Positions 25,758-39,748 of a stretch of DNA of 64,000 nucleotides are shown one piece after another. This stretch comes from Thermobifida halotolerans (lineage in GTDB: Bacteria > Actinomycetota > Actinomycetes > Streptosporangiales > Streptosporangiaceae). The position numbers were made by a program, and so were the translations under genes. The stretch lies in contig NZ_CP063196.1 of NCBI RefSeq assembly GCF_003574835.2, forward strand, positions 3,534,001 to 3,598,000. The letters run 5' to 3'. Position 1 is the first letter of the stretch. The number at the start of each line of letters is the position of its first letter. The notes under the pieces were generated by a model. That model searched no databases and was not told the origin of the DNA. It was given only the letters and a program-made list of their open reading frames with translations.

Positions 25758-26030
25758 ACGTCCATGCTCCCAGCCCGCCCGGCTCCCGGTCGCCTATTCG
25801 GCTGGCGTGTCGGAACTTGCCGGAAAAGCCCCGTGTGGTAGGGCGTGTCCCGGAGGAAGTCCAGGTGGCCTCGGCCCGAGGGGGTCTTCCAAGCTCGGCC
25901 CGTGGGGGTGGGCGGGAAACCGTGAGGGACACGCACGCCGAAGGGGATGTGCCGGCAACCGCTGGTGGCCCGTCCCGGACCGCCCTGGAACACCTCGCCC
26001 GCCCTCGGCTTCCCGGCCCCGCCCGGAAAC
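25758..26030. other. Gap with a pair of inverted 9-mers, no gene
   Basis: No protein-like frame. GCGTGTCCC (25843-25851) and its complement GGGACACGC (25926-25934) bound an element of about 90 bp whose outer bases continue to match weakly (GTAGGGCGTG against CGGCGTGC). It could be a decayed insertion-sequence end or a small non-autonomous element. Evidence is thin. Confidence 0.3.
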
Positions 26031-26072
26031 GGGAGGACCCGCCGCGGCACGGCAGCCGCGGCGGGTCCTCCC
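26031..26072 (-). terminator. Terminator of the sucCD operon
   Basis: Perfect 17-bp arms (GGGAGGACCCGCCGCGG and complement) around an 8-base loop, 11 bp past the sucD stop. Confidence 0.8.
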
Positions 26073-26082
26073 GTGTGAAGCG

Positions 26083-26961
26083 CTAGAACAGCGCGCGCGC
26101 CAGCTTCGCGGTCTCGCTGGGCGTCTTGCCCACCTTGACTCCGACGGCCTCAAGGGCCTCCTTCTTGGCGGCGGCGGTTCCGGAGGAACCGGAGACGATG
26201 GCTCCGGCGTGGCCCATCGTCTTGCCCTCGGGAGCGGTGAAGCCCGCGACGTAGCCCACGACGGGCTTGGTCACGTGCTCCCTGATGTACTCCGCGGCCC
26301 GCTCCTCGGCGTCGCCGCCGATCTCACCGATCATCACGATCGCGTCGGTGTCGGGGTCGGCCTCGAACGCGGCGAGCGCGTCGATGTGCGTGGTGCCGAT
26401 GATCGGGTCGCCGCCGATGCCCACGCAACTGGAGAAGCCGATGTCCCGCAGCTCGTACATCATCTGGTAGGTGAGCGTGCCGGACTTGGACACCAGGCCG
26501 ATGCGGCCCGGCTTGGTGATGTCGGCCGGGATGATGCCCGCGTTGGACTGTCCGGGCGAGATGAGGCCGGGGCAGTTGGGGCCGATGATGCGGGTCTTGT
26601 TGCCCTTGCTCCTGGCGTGGGCCCAGAAGACGGCGGTGTCGTGCACCGGGATGCCCTCGGTGATGACCACCGCGAGGCCGATCTCGGCGTCGATCGCCTC
26701 GATCACGGCGTCCTTGGCGAACTTGGGCGGCACGAAGATCACGGTGACGTCGGCGCCGGTGCTCTTGATGCCCTCGGCCACCGAGCCGAACACGGGCACC
26801 TGGGTGCCGTCGAAGTCGACGCTCTGACCGGCCTTGCGCGGGTTGACGCCGCCGACGATGGTGGTGCCCGACGCGAGCATGCGTCGGGTGTGCTTGGTGC
26901 CCTCGGAACCGGTCATGCCCTGGACGAGGACCTTGCTGTCCTTGGTGAGGAAGATAGCCAT
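26083..26961 (-). CDS. sucD: Succinyl-CoA ligase, alpha subunit
   Basis: 292 residues. With SucC it makes succinate and ATP or GTP from succinyl-CoA. Motifs: [19 protein letters not shown] (CoA-binding Rossmann loop), PAKFAKDAV-type segment [25 protein letters not shown], the active-site [14 protein letters not shown] and the phosphohistidine loop [12 protein letters not shown]. It starts 21 bp downstream of sucC and shares its transcript. Confidence 0.97.
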   Translation of the reverse strand: MAIFLTKDSKVLVQGMTGSEGTKHTRRMLASGTTIVGGVNPRKAGQSVDFDGTQVPVFGSVAEGIKSTGADVTVIFVPPKFAKDAVIEAIDAEIGLAVVITEGIPVHDTAVFWAHARSKGNKTRIIGPNCPGLISPGQSNAGIIPADITKPGRIGLVSKSGTLTYQMMYELRDIGFSSCVGIGGDPIIGTTHIDALAAFEADPDTDAIVMIGEIGGDAEERAAEYIREHVTKPVVGYVAGFTAPEGKTMGHAGAIVSGSSGTAAAKKEALEAVGVKVGKTPSETAKLARALF

Positions 26962-26982
26962 GTCGTTTGAGTCCCCCCGCGC

Positions 26983-28164
26983 TTACTTCGCGGCCAGTTC
27001 GGCGGCCTGTGCGGCGGCGCCGTCCATGGTGTCCACCTGGCGGACCGCCGGGTGGTTGCGGTCGTTGAGGATCGAGCGGCCGAGTTCGGCGTTGTTGCCG
27101 TCCAGGCGCACCACCAGCGGCTTGGTCACGTCCTCGCCCCTGGCCTCGAGCAGCTCCAGCGCCTGCACGATGCCGTTGGCGACCGCGTCGCACGCGGTGA
27201 TACCGCCGAAGACGTTCACGAAGACGCTCTTGACGGACGGGTCGCCGAGGATGATCTCCAGGCCGTTGGCCATGATCTCGGCGGACGCGCCGCCGCCGAT
27301 GTCGAGGAAGTTCGCGGGCTTGACGCCGCCGCGCTCCTCACCGGCGTAGGCGACGACGTCCAGCGTGGACATGACCAGTCCGGCGCCGTTGCCGATGATG
27401 CCGACCTCGCCGTCGAGCTTGACGTAGTTGAGGCCCTTCTCCTTGGCCCTGACCTCGAGCGGGTCGCCTTCCGCGGCGGAGGCCAGCGACGCCAGGTCCT
27501 GGCGGAACTCGGCGTTCTCGTCCAGCGTGACCTTGCCGTCCAGGGCGACCACGCGGCCGTCCTCGGTGAGGATGAGCGGGTTGACCTCGACGAGGGTCGC
27601 GTCCTTGCCGACGAAGACGTCCCAGAGCTTGGTGATCACCTCGACGGCGCCCGCGGCGGCGGCCTCGGGCAGTCTGCCCTGGGCGACGATGTCGGCGGCG
27701 ACCTCGGCGGGAGCACCCTTGAGCGGGTCGATCGCGACCTTCGCGACCGCGTCGGGGTTGGTCGCCGCGACCTCCTCGATCTCCACGCCGCCCTCGGCGG
27801 AGCAGATGGAGAGGAAGGTGCGGTTCGCACGGTCCAGCAGGAAGGAGAAGTAGTACTCCTCCGCGATGTTGCTGGCCTCTTCGACGAGGACCCGGTGGAC
27901 GGTGTGGCCCTTGATGTCCATGCCGAGGATCTGCTCGGCCCTGGCGACCGCGTCATCGGGGCCGTCGGCCACCTTGACGCCACCCGCCTTACCCCGGCCT
28001 CCGGTCTTGACCTGGGCTTTCACCACGACACGGGTCTTACCCGCGGCTGCGAACTCTTCGGCGATGGCACGCACCTCCTCGGGCGTGCTCGCCACCTTTC
28101 CCTGGGGTACCGGAACCCCATACTCCGCGAAGAGTGCCTTCGCCTGGTATTCGAACAGGTCCAC
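26983..28164 (-). CDS. sucC: Succinyl-CoA ligase, beta subunit
   Basis: 393 residues from GTG 28164 ([20 protein letters not shown]), chosen over the longer open frame because family members begin exactly here and AAGGA precedes it. ATP-grasp features: [56 protein letters not shown] and [12 protein letters not shown]. Operon with sucD. Confidence 0.97.
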   Translation of the reverse strand: MDLFEYQAKALFAEYGVPVPQGKVASTPEEVRAIAEEFAAAGKTRVVVKAQVKTGGRGKAGGVKVADGPDDAVARAEQILGMDIKGHTVHRVLVEEASNIAEEYYFSFLLDRANRTFLSICSAEGGVEIEEVAATNPDAVAKVAIDPLKGAPAEVAADIVAQGRLPEAAAAGAVEVITKLWDVFVGKDATLVEVNPLILTEDGRVVALDGKVTLDENAEFRQDLASLASAAEGDPLEVRAKEKGLNYVKLDGEVGIIGNGAGLVMSTLDVVAYAGEERGGVKPANFLDIGGGASAEIMANGLEIILGDPSVKSVFVNVFGGITACDAVANGIVQALELLEARGEDVTKPLVVRLDGNNAELGRSILNDRNHPAVRQVDTMDGAAAQAAELAAK

Positions 28165-28398
28165 GAGGGTCCGTCCTTGTGACTCGCTGGCTGGGTGTTC
28201 TGCGGAGGTCGTCTCGCTCAGCGCGGGAACCTCTTCCGGTCGCACCGCGTTGAAATATGCTCGTAAGAGCCATCCGCACCATCGGGAAGCTTATCCAGCC
28301 CGCGTTGCGGCGACAGACACCGGGTTGCCGATGACCAGTGGCGGGACCTCCCCGAACTGGCTGCTTGTCCGTTATTCCCCGCTCTTCGCCGATAACCC

Positions 28399-28414
28399 GT
28401 GTGACGGTTCACAC
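28399..28414. promoter_or_regulatory. Perfect inverted repeat upstream of sucC
   Basis: GTGTGA-CGGT-TCACAC, 6-bp arms with a 4-bp spacer, about 235 bp upstream of the sucC start. It resembles a CRP/GlxR half-site pair (TGTGA..TCACA), but the spacer is 4 rather than 6 bp. The rest of the 28165-28490 gap shows no gene. Confidence 0.35.
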
Positions 28415-28490
28415 AGAATTCACAGGTCCGCCTGTACCGCCGTGAACGCGGTCGGAGTGTCCGCCCGCGGCCGAGGCGGCCCGGCGGCCC

Positions 28491-29258
28491 TCAGGCGAAC
28501 TGGTCGATTCCGAGTCTGACGACGAGGAGGACCACGACCACCAGCAGGACGCCGCGGACGAATCCCGTGCCCCGGCTCAGTGCCATGCGCGCGCCCACCT
28601 GGGCCCCGACGATGTTGCACACCGCCAGGCCCAGGCCGATCAGCCACATCACGTCGCCGTTGAGAGCGAACACGGTGATGGCTCCGAGGTTGGTGGCCGT
28701 GTTGACGATCTTGGCCGAGGCCGAGGCGGTGACGAAGTCCAGACCGATGATCGAGGTCAACGCGATGATCAGGAAGGTGCCGGTGCCCGGCCCGATGAGG
28801 CCGTCGTAGCAGCCGACTCCCAGCCCGACGACCAGCACCGCGACGAGCACGCGGATCGGGGTGCGCAGTCTCGGCTCGGCGACCCTGCCCATGGCGGGAC
28901 GCAGGACCACGAAGGCAGCGACGCCCAGCAGCACCACCATGATGATCGGGCGCAGCGCCGCGGAGGACACCGCTCCCGCGAGCGCGGCCCCACCTCCCGC
29001 TCCCAGGAGTGCGAGTCCGGCCGCCGGCCACACGACCCGGGCTTCGGTCTTGACTCCGCGGGCGTAGGTGATGGCGGCCGAGCAGGTGCCGAAGATCGCG
29101 GTCAGTTTGTTGGTCCCGAGCACGGCGGCCACCGGTGCCGTCGGGAAGGCCAGGAGGAGGGTCGGGAGCATGAGCAGTCCGCCGCCGCCCACGACCGCGT
29201 CGATCCATCCAGCGGCTGCCGCGGCGACCAGTAGCAGCGCGATGATCTCTACGTCCAT
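28491..29258 (-). CDS. TauE/SafE (TSUP) family anion transporter
   Basis: 255 residues, eight predicted membrane helices. The family signatures are GWIDAVVGGGGLLMLP (helix 1-2 loop), LGTNKLTAIFGTCSAAITY (first repeat), GCYDGLIGPGTGTFLI (second repeat glycine motif) and SASAKIVNTATNLGAI. These carriers move sulfite, sulfoacetate or similar organic anions. Substrate unknown here; no sulfur genes adjoin it. Confidence 0.88.
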   Translation of the reverse strand: MDVEIIALLLVAAAAAGWIDAVVGGGGLLMLPTLLLAFPTAPVAAVLGTNKLTAIFGTCSAAITYARGVKTEARVVWPAAGLALLGAGGGAALAGAVSSAALRPIIMVVLLGVAAFVVLRPAMGRVAEPRLRTPIRVLVAVLVVGLGVGCYDGLIGPGTGTFLIIALTSIIGLDFVTASASAKIVNTATNLGAITVFALNGDVMWLIGLGLAVCNIVGAQVGARMALSRGTGFVRGVLLVVVVLLVVRLGIDQFA

Positions 29259-29430
29259 GCGCTACCGGACCGGCGGGCGGAGGGATGTCCGGGGAGATCC
29301 CGGCGGGGGATACCTGTTGTCACGGAGTGGGAGCTTATTCCCCCCTCGTGTCGCCGTTGTGGGCGCCCTGTGTCCGCAGCGGGATGCCGCGCGTGGGCGC
29401 GGGTGGCGGTCCGGCGGGTAGTGGGCGGAC

Positions 29431-29709
29431 ATGAGCGAGGACTTCGACCGTATGGATACCGACGAGTTGCGGGAACGCGCGGTGGCTCTGGCCCGGAAGC
29501 GCTGGGACGTCGGCTACCTGTGGGAGTTGGTGGAGCACGTCCCGGGAGCCGAGGCGGTTGCGGGCCGCCCGGAGGCGGGCGAGGCCGGGGTGACCAAGAT
29601 GTCGGGGTTGTTCAGCGCACTGGTCGCGGAACGTGAGGGGGACCAGCAGCTCCGGGAGGCGCTGCGCCCGCTCTATCTGGACTATCTGCGCAGGCACAAC
29701 GATTCCTGA
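29431..29709 (+). CDS. Small conserved-looking hypothetical protein
   Basis: 92 residues, MSEDFDRMDTDELRERAVAL onward, acidic and helical, without membrane segment or catalytic motif. The frame has strong G/C third-position bias and ends 53 bp before a T-tailed hairpin, which supports a real gene. A second ATG seven codons in is an alternative start. Unrecognised. Confidence 0.6.
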   Translation: MSEDFDRMDTDELRERAVALARKRWDVGYLWELVEHVPGAEAVAGRPEAGEAGVTKMSGLFSALVAEREGDQQLREALRPLYLDYLRRHNDS

Positions 29710-29761
29710 CCTCTTCGGCCGCGCACGGGAACCGGTGAATGTGCTTTTCGGCACAGAACAG

Positions 29762-29795
29762 AAAAAGGGGCCACCACAAACGGTGACCCCTTTTT
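29762..29795 (+). terminator. T-tailed hairpin between the small gene and the rRNA operon
   Basis: AAAAAGGGGCCACC pairs with GGTGACCCCTTTTT (one mismatch) with a 6-base loop. The T run follows on the plus strand and an A run on the other side gives a T run on the minus strand, so it can act in both directions. Confidence 0.8.
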
Positions 29796-29854
29796 CGGGC
29801 AGGCAGAAACACAGAGACGGTCCCGCCTTCAGAACATCCCCCAACGCAAAAAAA

Positions 29855-29889
29855 GAGAGGGGCCACCCCTTGCGGGGGCGGCCCCTCTC
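29855..29889 (-). terminator. rRNA operon terminator
   Basis: On the minus strand GAGAGGGGCC and its complement enclose 15 bases and are followed by a run of T residues (plus strand A run just before 29855). It lies about 11 bp past the 5S gene. Confidence 0.88.
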
Positions 29890-29899
29890 CAACACTGTG

Positions 29900-30016
29900 T
29901 ACGGCGGCGACCTACTCTCCCACCCCACCAAAGAGGCAGTACCATCGGCGCTGGACGGCTTAACTACCGGGTTCGGAAAGGGACCGGGTGGACCCCGCCC
30001 GCTATGACCGCCGTAA
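29900..30016 (-). rRNA. rrf: 5S ribosomal RNA
   Basis: 117 nt beginning TTACGGCGGTCATAGCGGG and ending in the complementary CGCCGTA, so the terminal stem closes. Internal segments (GGTTAAGCCGTCCAGCGCCG) match actinobacterial 5S. Ends are estimated from stem pairing. Confidence 0.93.
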
Positions 30017-30103
30017 CCCTCACACCCACCCACACACCCAACAAAGGCATGCAAGCAGGAAACCTCAACATGAACAACGTGCGCGAGCACCCAGCATCTG
30101 CGG

Positions 30104-35092
<4,989 letters not shown>

Positions 35093-35260
35093 GGCCAAAC
35101 ACCACCCACACCCGCCAGGGCGCAGGCAGCAAACCTGAAACAGAGGCTCATCCCGACCAGACACCCAAACCAGGGTGCCGATCAAAGGAACCCCCACCCC
35201 CTCACAACCATGAGGAAGTGGCAGGAGCCAAAATCACAAACTCGGCTGTAAAAACAAACA

Positions 35261-35280
35261 CGCGCTGTTGAGTTCTCAAG
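35261..35280 (-). promoter_or_regulatory. rRNA leader element (processing/antitermination type)
   Basis: CTTGAGAACTCAACAGCGCG on the minus strand, about 170 bp before the 16S gene. The core TTGAGAACTCAA is the conserved leader motif seen ahead of actinobacterial rRNA genes. Confidence 0.7.
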
Positions 35281-35393
35281 AAACAACCGCCGACCGTCCA
35301 CAAGCCACCAGGCTCTTCCCCAGCCGCGGCATTCCCGCTACACCCCCCAGAAACCAACCGACTCGCGTCAGTCCTTGTTTCCGGGGTGTTTCC

Positions 35394-35604
35394 ACTCTAC
35401 CCCCTGCCCGAGACTCCTCGGACCACCCGGTTCGGAGTGGAACCAGAACCAGCCCGCCCGCGACCCTCGCCGCGTTCGTTCCGCTCAGTTCACTTCCCAG
35501 ACTACCCGCTCCGCAGAGTGCTCCGCACAACCACCGAACGGACCCTGGACACGCCACCTCACACCCGGGAAACCCCAGGCCATCGGCGACGCCGAAAGAC
35601 TCTA
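35394..35604 (-). promoter_or_regulatory. Candidate tandem rRNA promoters
   Basis: Three minus-strand -10-like hexamers of the TAG(A/T)(G/C)T type are spaced about 100 bp apart: TAGAGT (35599-35604), TAGTCT (35499-35504) and TAGAGT (35394-35399). Only the first has a passable -35 (TTCGCC, 18 bp upstream). Tandem promoters are normal ahead of actinobacterial rrn operons, but none of these is proven. Confidence 0.35.
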
Positions 35605-35631
35605 GCCGACCCCCGCCCATTTGGCGAACCA

Positions 35632-36425
35632 GGCCGGGCAAACCAGTACAACAGGCATCAGGCCCAGGCTATTCCCGGCCCCCTCCCGAAGGAGGTACCG
35701 CCTGCTGACGGCTCCGACTCGGTCCAACAGGATCAGGTCCGGGGTTATTCCCCGACCCCCTCCTACGGGAGGAGGAGCCACCTGCCGGCCGGTCCTACCC
35801 GCTACAACAGGCGCAGGCCCCGGATTGTTCCCGAACCCTCCCGCCTGTCCAGCGGACCGAACCAGTCCAACAGACGCCGGGGCCGGACTATTCCCGGCCC
35901 CCTCCCGAAGGAGAGACAGCCACCTGCTGACGGGTCCGACTCGGTCCAACAGGATCAGGTCCGGGGTTATTCCCCGACCCCCTCCTACGGGAGGAGGAGC
36001 CACCTGCCGGCCGGTCCTACCCGCTACAACAGGCGCAGGCCCCGGATTGTTCCCGAACCCTCCCGCCTGTCCAGCGGACCGAACCAGTCCAACAGACGCC
36101 GGGGCCGGACTATTCCCGGCCCCCTCCCGAAGGAGAGACAGCCACCTGCTGACGGGTCCGACTCGGTCCAACAGGATCAGGTCCGGGGTTATTCCCCGAC
36201 CCCCTCCTACGGGAGGAGGAGCCACCTGCCGGCCGGTCCTACCCGCTACAACAGGCGCAGGCCCCGGATTGTTCCCGAACCCTCCCGCCTGTCCAGCGGA
36301 CCGAACCAGTCCAACAGACGCCGGGGCCGGACTATTCCCGGCCCCCTCCCGAAGGAGAGACAGCCACCTGCTGACGGGTCCGAACCAGTCCAACAGACAC
36401 GGGTCCCGGTTTGTTCCCCCGCCGT
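35632..36425. repeat. Tandem array: three 222-bp units, each of three ~74-bp sub-units
   Basis: Units start at 35701, 35923 and 36145 with an exact 222-bp period; units 1 and 2 differ by one base that I can find. Each unit divides into three related sub-units of about 74 bp, and a partial sub-unit flanks the array on each side (from about 35632 and from 36367), giving about eleven in all. Every sub-unit has, on the minus strand, an (A/T)-loop hairpin such as GGGGCCGG-GAATAGT-CCGGCCCC, then TGTTGGACC or a close variant. Because 222 is divisible by three, long open frames run through it on both strands; they are by-products. It fills the space between pcrA and the rRNA operon. Confidence 0.92.
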
Positions 36426-36434
36426 GGCGGTCCC

Positions 36435-38711
36435 TCAGAGCTTCTCGATCGGCGCGAACCTGACCATGAGGTCCTTCTCGCCGATGTCCGCCCCGAAGTC
36501 GACGCGGACCTTGGTACGGTCCCCCGTCCCGTCGACCAGGAGTACCGTGCCCAGCCCGAACGAGTCGTGGTTCACCTTGTCCCCCGGGCGCAGTGACGGC
36601 ACCCGGCGCTCCGGCCTGCGGGTCGCCACCGAACCGCGCACGGGAGAGGCGGACCGTCCGAACGCGCCCATCGAGGACTCCGCACGGCGCCAGGTCACCA
36701 GCTCCGCGGGAATCTCGTCCAGGAAGCGCGACGCGGGGTTGTAGGCGGGCGCCCCCCAGGAGCTGCGCACCGCGGCCCGGCTGAGGTAGAGCCGCTCCTG
36801 CGCCCGGGTGATCCCCACGTAGGCCAGCCTCCGCTCCTCCTCCAGCGCCGACCGGTCGCCGAGCGTACGCAGGTGCGGGAAGACCCCGTCCTCCAGACCG
36901 GTGAGGAAGACCACGGGAAACTCCAGTCCCTTGGCCGAGTGCAGCGTCATGAGCGTGACCGCTCCCCCCTGCTCGTCGGCGTCGGGCACCTGGTCGGTGT
37001 CGGCGATGAGGGAGATCTGCTCCAGGAAGTCCACCAGCGTCGGCTCGGCGGCCTCCTCCGTGCCGGTCCCGTCCGCGTCGTCCGCCTCCTCGCCCGGCAC
37101 GCCGCCGAAGGACGCCTCGAACTCGCGGGCGACCCCGACGAACTCCTCCAGGTTCTCCACCCGGCTCTCGTCCTGGATGTCCTTGGAGTTGACGAGTTCG
37201 CTCAGGTAGCCGGTGCGTTCCAGGACCGCCTCGACCATCTCGGCCGGGCTGCTCGTGGGGACCAGCGCCTCCAGCTCCTCCAGCAGGGCGACGAACTCCC
37301 GGATCGCCTTGAGCGAACGGGTCGCGATCCCCGGCGCCTCGTCCGCGCGGCGCAGCGCCCTGGCGAAGGTGATCCGCTCCCGGGCGGCGAACAGCTCGAC
37401 CACCGCCTCCGCGCGGTCGCCGATGCCCCGCTTGGGCACGTTCAGGATCCGGCGCAGGCTCACCGTGTCCTCCGGGTTGGCGAGCACCCGCAGGTAGGCG
37501 AGGATGTCGCGGATCTCCCTCCGCTCGTAGAACCGCACTCCGCCGACGATCCGGTACGGCAGCCCGGTACGGACGAACACCTCCTCCAGCACCCGGGACT
37601 GGGCGTTGGTCCGGTAGAAGACCGCGACGTCACCGGGCGTGCAGGCGCCCTCGTCGGTGAGGGTGTCGATCTCGCCGACGACGAACGCCGCCTCGTCGTG
37701 CTCGTTGTCGGCGACGTAACCGACGATGGGCGGCCCCTCGCCCCTGGCCGACCACAGGTCCTTGGGGCGCCGCTCCGCGTTGCGCGCGATGACGGCGTTG
37801 GCCGCGGTCAGGATGTTCTGGCTGGACCGGTAGTTCTGCTCCAGCAGGATGGTCGTGGCCTGCGGGTAGTCGCGCTCGAACTCCAGGATGTTGCGGATCG
37901 TCGCCCCGCGGAAGGCGTAGATGGACTGGTCGGCGTCGCCCACCACGCACAGCTCCGGTCCCGGGAGCGCCGAGTCGGTTTCGGCGGGGCCCACGAGCGC
38001 GCGCACCAGTTCGTACTGGGCGTGGTTGGTGTCCTGGTACTCGTCCACGAGCAGGTGCCGGAACCGCCGCCGGTAGTACTCGGCGACCTCGGGGAACATC
38101 TGGAGCAGGTTGACGGTGACCATGATCAGGTCGTCGAAGTCCATCGCGCCCGCCTCGTACAGGCGCTGCTGGTAGAGCTTGTACGCCTCGGCGAGCGTCC
38201 GCTCCTGCTCGTTGGCCGCACGGTCGGCGAAGGTGTCGTAGTCCACCAGTTCGTTCTTGAGGTTCGACACCTGCGCGGAGAACGACTTGGGCGGGAAGCG
38301 CTTGGGGTCCAGGTCGAGTTCGCGGCAGACAAGCTGCATCAGCCGCCGGGAGTCGGCGGAGTCGTAGATGGTGAAGCTGCTCGGGTATCCCAGGCGTCCG
38401 GCCTCGCGGCGCAGGATGCGCACGCACGCCGAGTGGAAGGTCATGACCCACATGGCGCCTGCCACACGCTCACCCAGCAGTCCCTCGATCCGCTCCCTCA
38501 TCTCGGCCGCGGCCTTGTTGGTGAAGGTGATCGCGAGCACCTCGCCGGGGCGCACCCCCCGCTCGGCCAGCAGGTAGGCGACGCGGTGCGTGAGGACCCG
38601 GGTCTTGCCCGACCCCGCTCCCGCGACGATCAGCAGCGGGCCGCCCTCGTGGAGCACGGCGGCGCGCTGGGGCTCGTTGAGACCTTCGAGAAGCTGCTCT
38701 TGGGAGGACAC
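36435..38711 (-). CDS. pcrA: ATP-dependent DNA helicase PcrA/UvrD
   Basis: 758 residues from GTG 38711 (VSSQEQLLEGLNEPQRAAVL). Superfamily 1A motifs in order: Q-motif LNEPQ, Walker A IVAGAGSGKTRVL, ITFTNKAAAEM, Walker B LLVDEYQDTN, VVGDADQSIYAFRGA, LEQNYRSS, MTLHSAKGLEFPVVFL and YVGITRAQERLYL. The C-terminus has the RNA-polymerase-binding Tudor-like segment (RPGDKVNHDSFGLGTVLLVD to the end). It unwinds DNA 3'-5' in repair and replication. The start codon has only a weak ribosome binding site. Confidence 0.96.
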   Translation of the reverse strand: MSSQEQLLEGLNEPQRAAVLHEGGPLLIVAGAGSGKTRVLTHRVAYLLAERGVRPGEVLAITFTNKAAAEMRERIEGLLGERVAGAMWVMTFHSACVRILRREAGRLGYPSSFTIYDSADSRRLMQLVCRELDLDPKRFPPKSFSAQVSNLKNELVDYDTFADRAANEQERTLAEAYKLYQQRLYEAGAMDFDDLIMVTVNLLQMFPEVAEYYRRRFRHLLVDEYQDTNHAQYELVRALVGPAETDSALPGPELCVVGDADQSIYAFRGATIRNILEFERDYPQATTILLEQNYRSSQNILTAANAVIARNAERRPKDLWSARGEGPPIVGYVADNEHDEAAFVVGEIDTLTDEGACTPGDVAVFYRTNAQSRVLEEVFVRTGLPYRIVGGVRFYERREIRDILAYLRVLANPEDTVSLRRILNVPKRGIGDRAEAVVELFAARERITFARALRRADEAPGIATRSLKAIREFVALLEELEALVPTSSPAEMVEAVLERTGYLSELVNSKDIQDESRVENLEEFVGVAREFEASFGGVPGEEADDADGTGTEEAAEPTLVDFLEQISLIADTDQVPDADEQGGAVTLMTLHSAKGLEFPVVFLTGLEDGVFPHLRTLGDRSALEEERRLAYVGITRAQERLYLSRAAVRSSWGAPAYNPASRFLDEIPAELVTWRRAESSMGAFGRSASPVRGSVATRRPERRVPSLRPGDKVNHDSFGLGTVLLVDGTGDRTKVRVDFGADIGEKDLMVRFAPIEKL

Positions 38712-38813
38712 CCCACCAAGGGTAGACGTGGGCGGGGAGGTCGCGGGCCCTCGTGCGGCTACCCTTGGCCGGGTTCCGCGGGGAGCCCTGGGAATACGGT
38801 TGTGGAGGATCGG

Positions 38814-39743
38814 ATGCGTGTTTTCATCGACTGCGATCCCGGGATCGACGACGCGCTGGCGCTGGCCTACCTGGCGGCGGAGCCCGGCGTCGAGCTCGTC
38901 GGGGTGGGCACGGTCTACGGCAACGCCGCCGTGGAGACCACCACGGACAACGCGGTGCGGCTGCTGCGGCTGTACGAACGCCCGGAAGTTCCGGTCGCGG
39001 CGGGCGCGGCCCGCCCCCTGGTGCAGCAGCCCAGTCTGGCCGCGCACGTCCACGGCGCCAACGGTCTCGGCGGCATCGAGGTACCCGCGGTGGAGACGTC
39101 TCCGGTCTCCGAGTCCGCCGCCGAACTGCTGGTGCGGCTGGCCCGTTCCGCTCCCGGGGAGATCTGCGTCCTGGCGCTCGGCCCGCTGACCAACCTGGCG
39201 CTGGCGCTGGCCCTGGAGCCGCGGCTGCCGCAACTGGTGGACCGCGTGGTGGTCATGGGCGGCGCGGTGCGGGCGCCGGGCAACGTCACTCCGTGGGCGG
39301 AGGCCAACGTCAACAACGACCCGGAGGCGGCCGAGGCCGTGCTCGGCGCGGGGTTCGACCTGACCCTGGTCGCGCTGGACGTCACCATGCGCGCCCTGGC
39401 GACGGAGCCGTGGCTGGAGGAGTTGGCGGCGCTGGCGGGGGAACGCGCCGGGTACGCGCGCCGGTTCCTCGACTACTACGTGGACTGGTACACCTCGGTG
39501 CTGGGCCGGCGGGCGTGCGCGATGCACGACCCCCTCGCGGCGGCGGTGCTGCTCGACCCCGAACTGGTGACGGAGTCGGTGACCGTCCCGGTCCGGGTGG
39601 AACTGAGCGGCACCCACACCCGCGGCATGACCCTCGCGGACCTGCGGCCGAAACCGGAGGCGGGCTCCCGGGAACCGGTCGTCCTGCCCACCGAGGTGGA
39701 CGTCTCCGAGTTCCTCTCCCGCATGCTGCGGGCGCTGCGCTGA
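38814..39743 (+). CDS. Nucleoside hydrolase (IunH/RihA family)
   Basis: 309 residues from ATG 38814, with GGAGG 5 bases upstream. The N-terminal metal site is DCDPGIDDALAL (DxDxGxDD). VGVGTVYGNAAVETTTDNAV, VVVMGGAVRAPGNVTPWAEANVNNDPEAA and a late MHDPLAAAVLLDPEL (catalytic Asp/His) follow. It splits the N-glycosidic bond of nucleosides for base salvage. Divergent from pcrA and convergent with the response regulator (5-bp gap). Confidence 0.93.
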   Translation: MRVFIDCDPGIDDALALAYLAAEPGVELVGVGTVYGNAAVETTTDNAVRLLRLYERPEVPVAAGAARPLVQQPSLAAHVHGANGLGGIEVPAVETSPVSESAAELLVRLARSAPGEICVLALGPLTNLALALALEPRLPQLVDRVVVMGGAVRAPGNVTPWAEANVNNDPEAAEAVLGAGFDLTLVALDVTMRALATEPWLEELAALAGERAGYARRFLDYYVDWYTSVLGRRACAMHDPLAAAVLLDPELVTESVTVPVRVELSGTHTRGMTLADLRPKPEAGSREPVVLPTEVDVSEFLSRMLRALR

Positions 39744-39748
39744 CGGCC

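Noticed and set aside
35632-36425. The tandem array as a CRISPR
   Set aside because: Units are contiguous and nearly identical over their full length. There are no unique spacers of constant length and no cas genes.
35386-36744. Long open frames on both strands through the 222-bp array, translating to repeated Pro/Gly/Arg-rich sequence
   Set aside because: The period is a multiple of three, so any frame open in one unit stays open in all. All frames look equally plausible, there is no start with a ribosome binding site, and the region lies in the rRNA upstream region.
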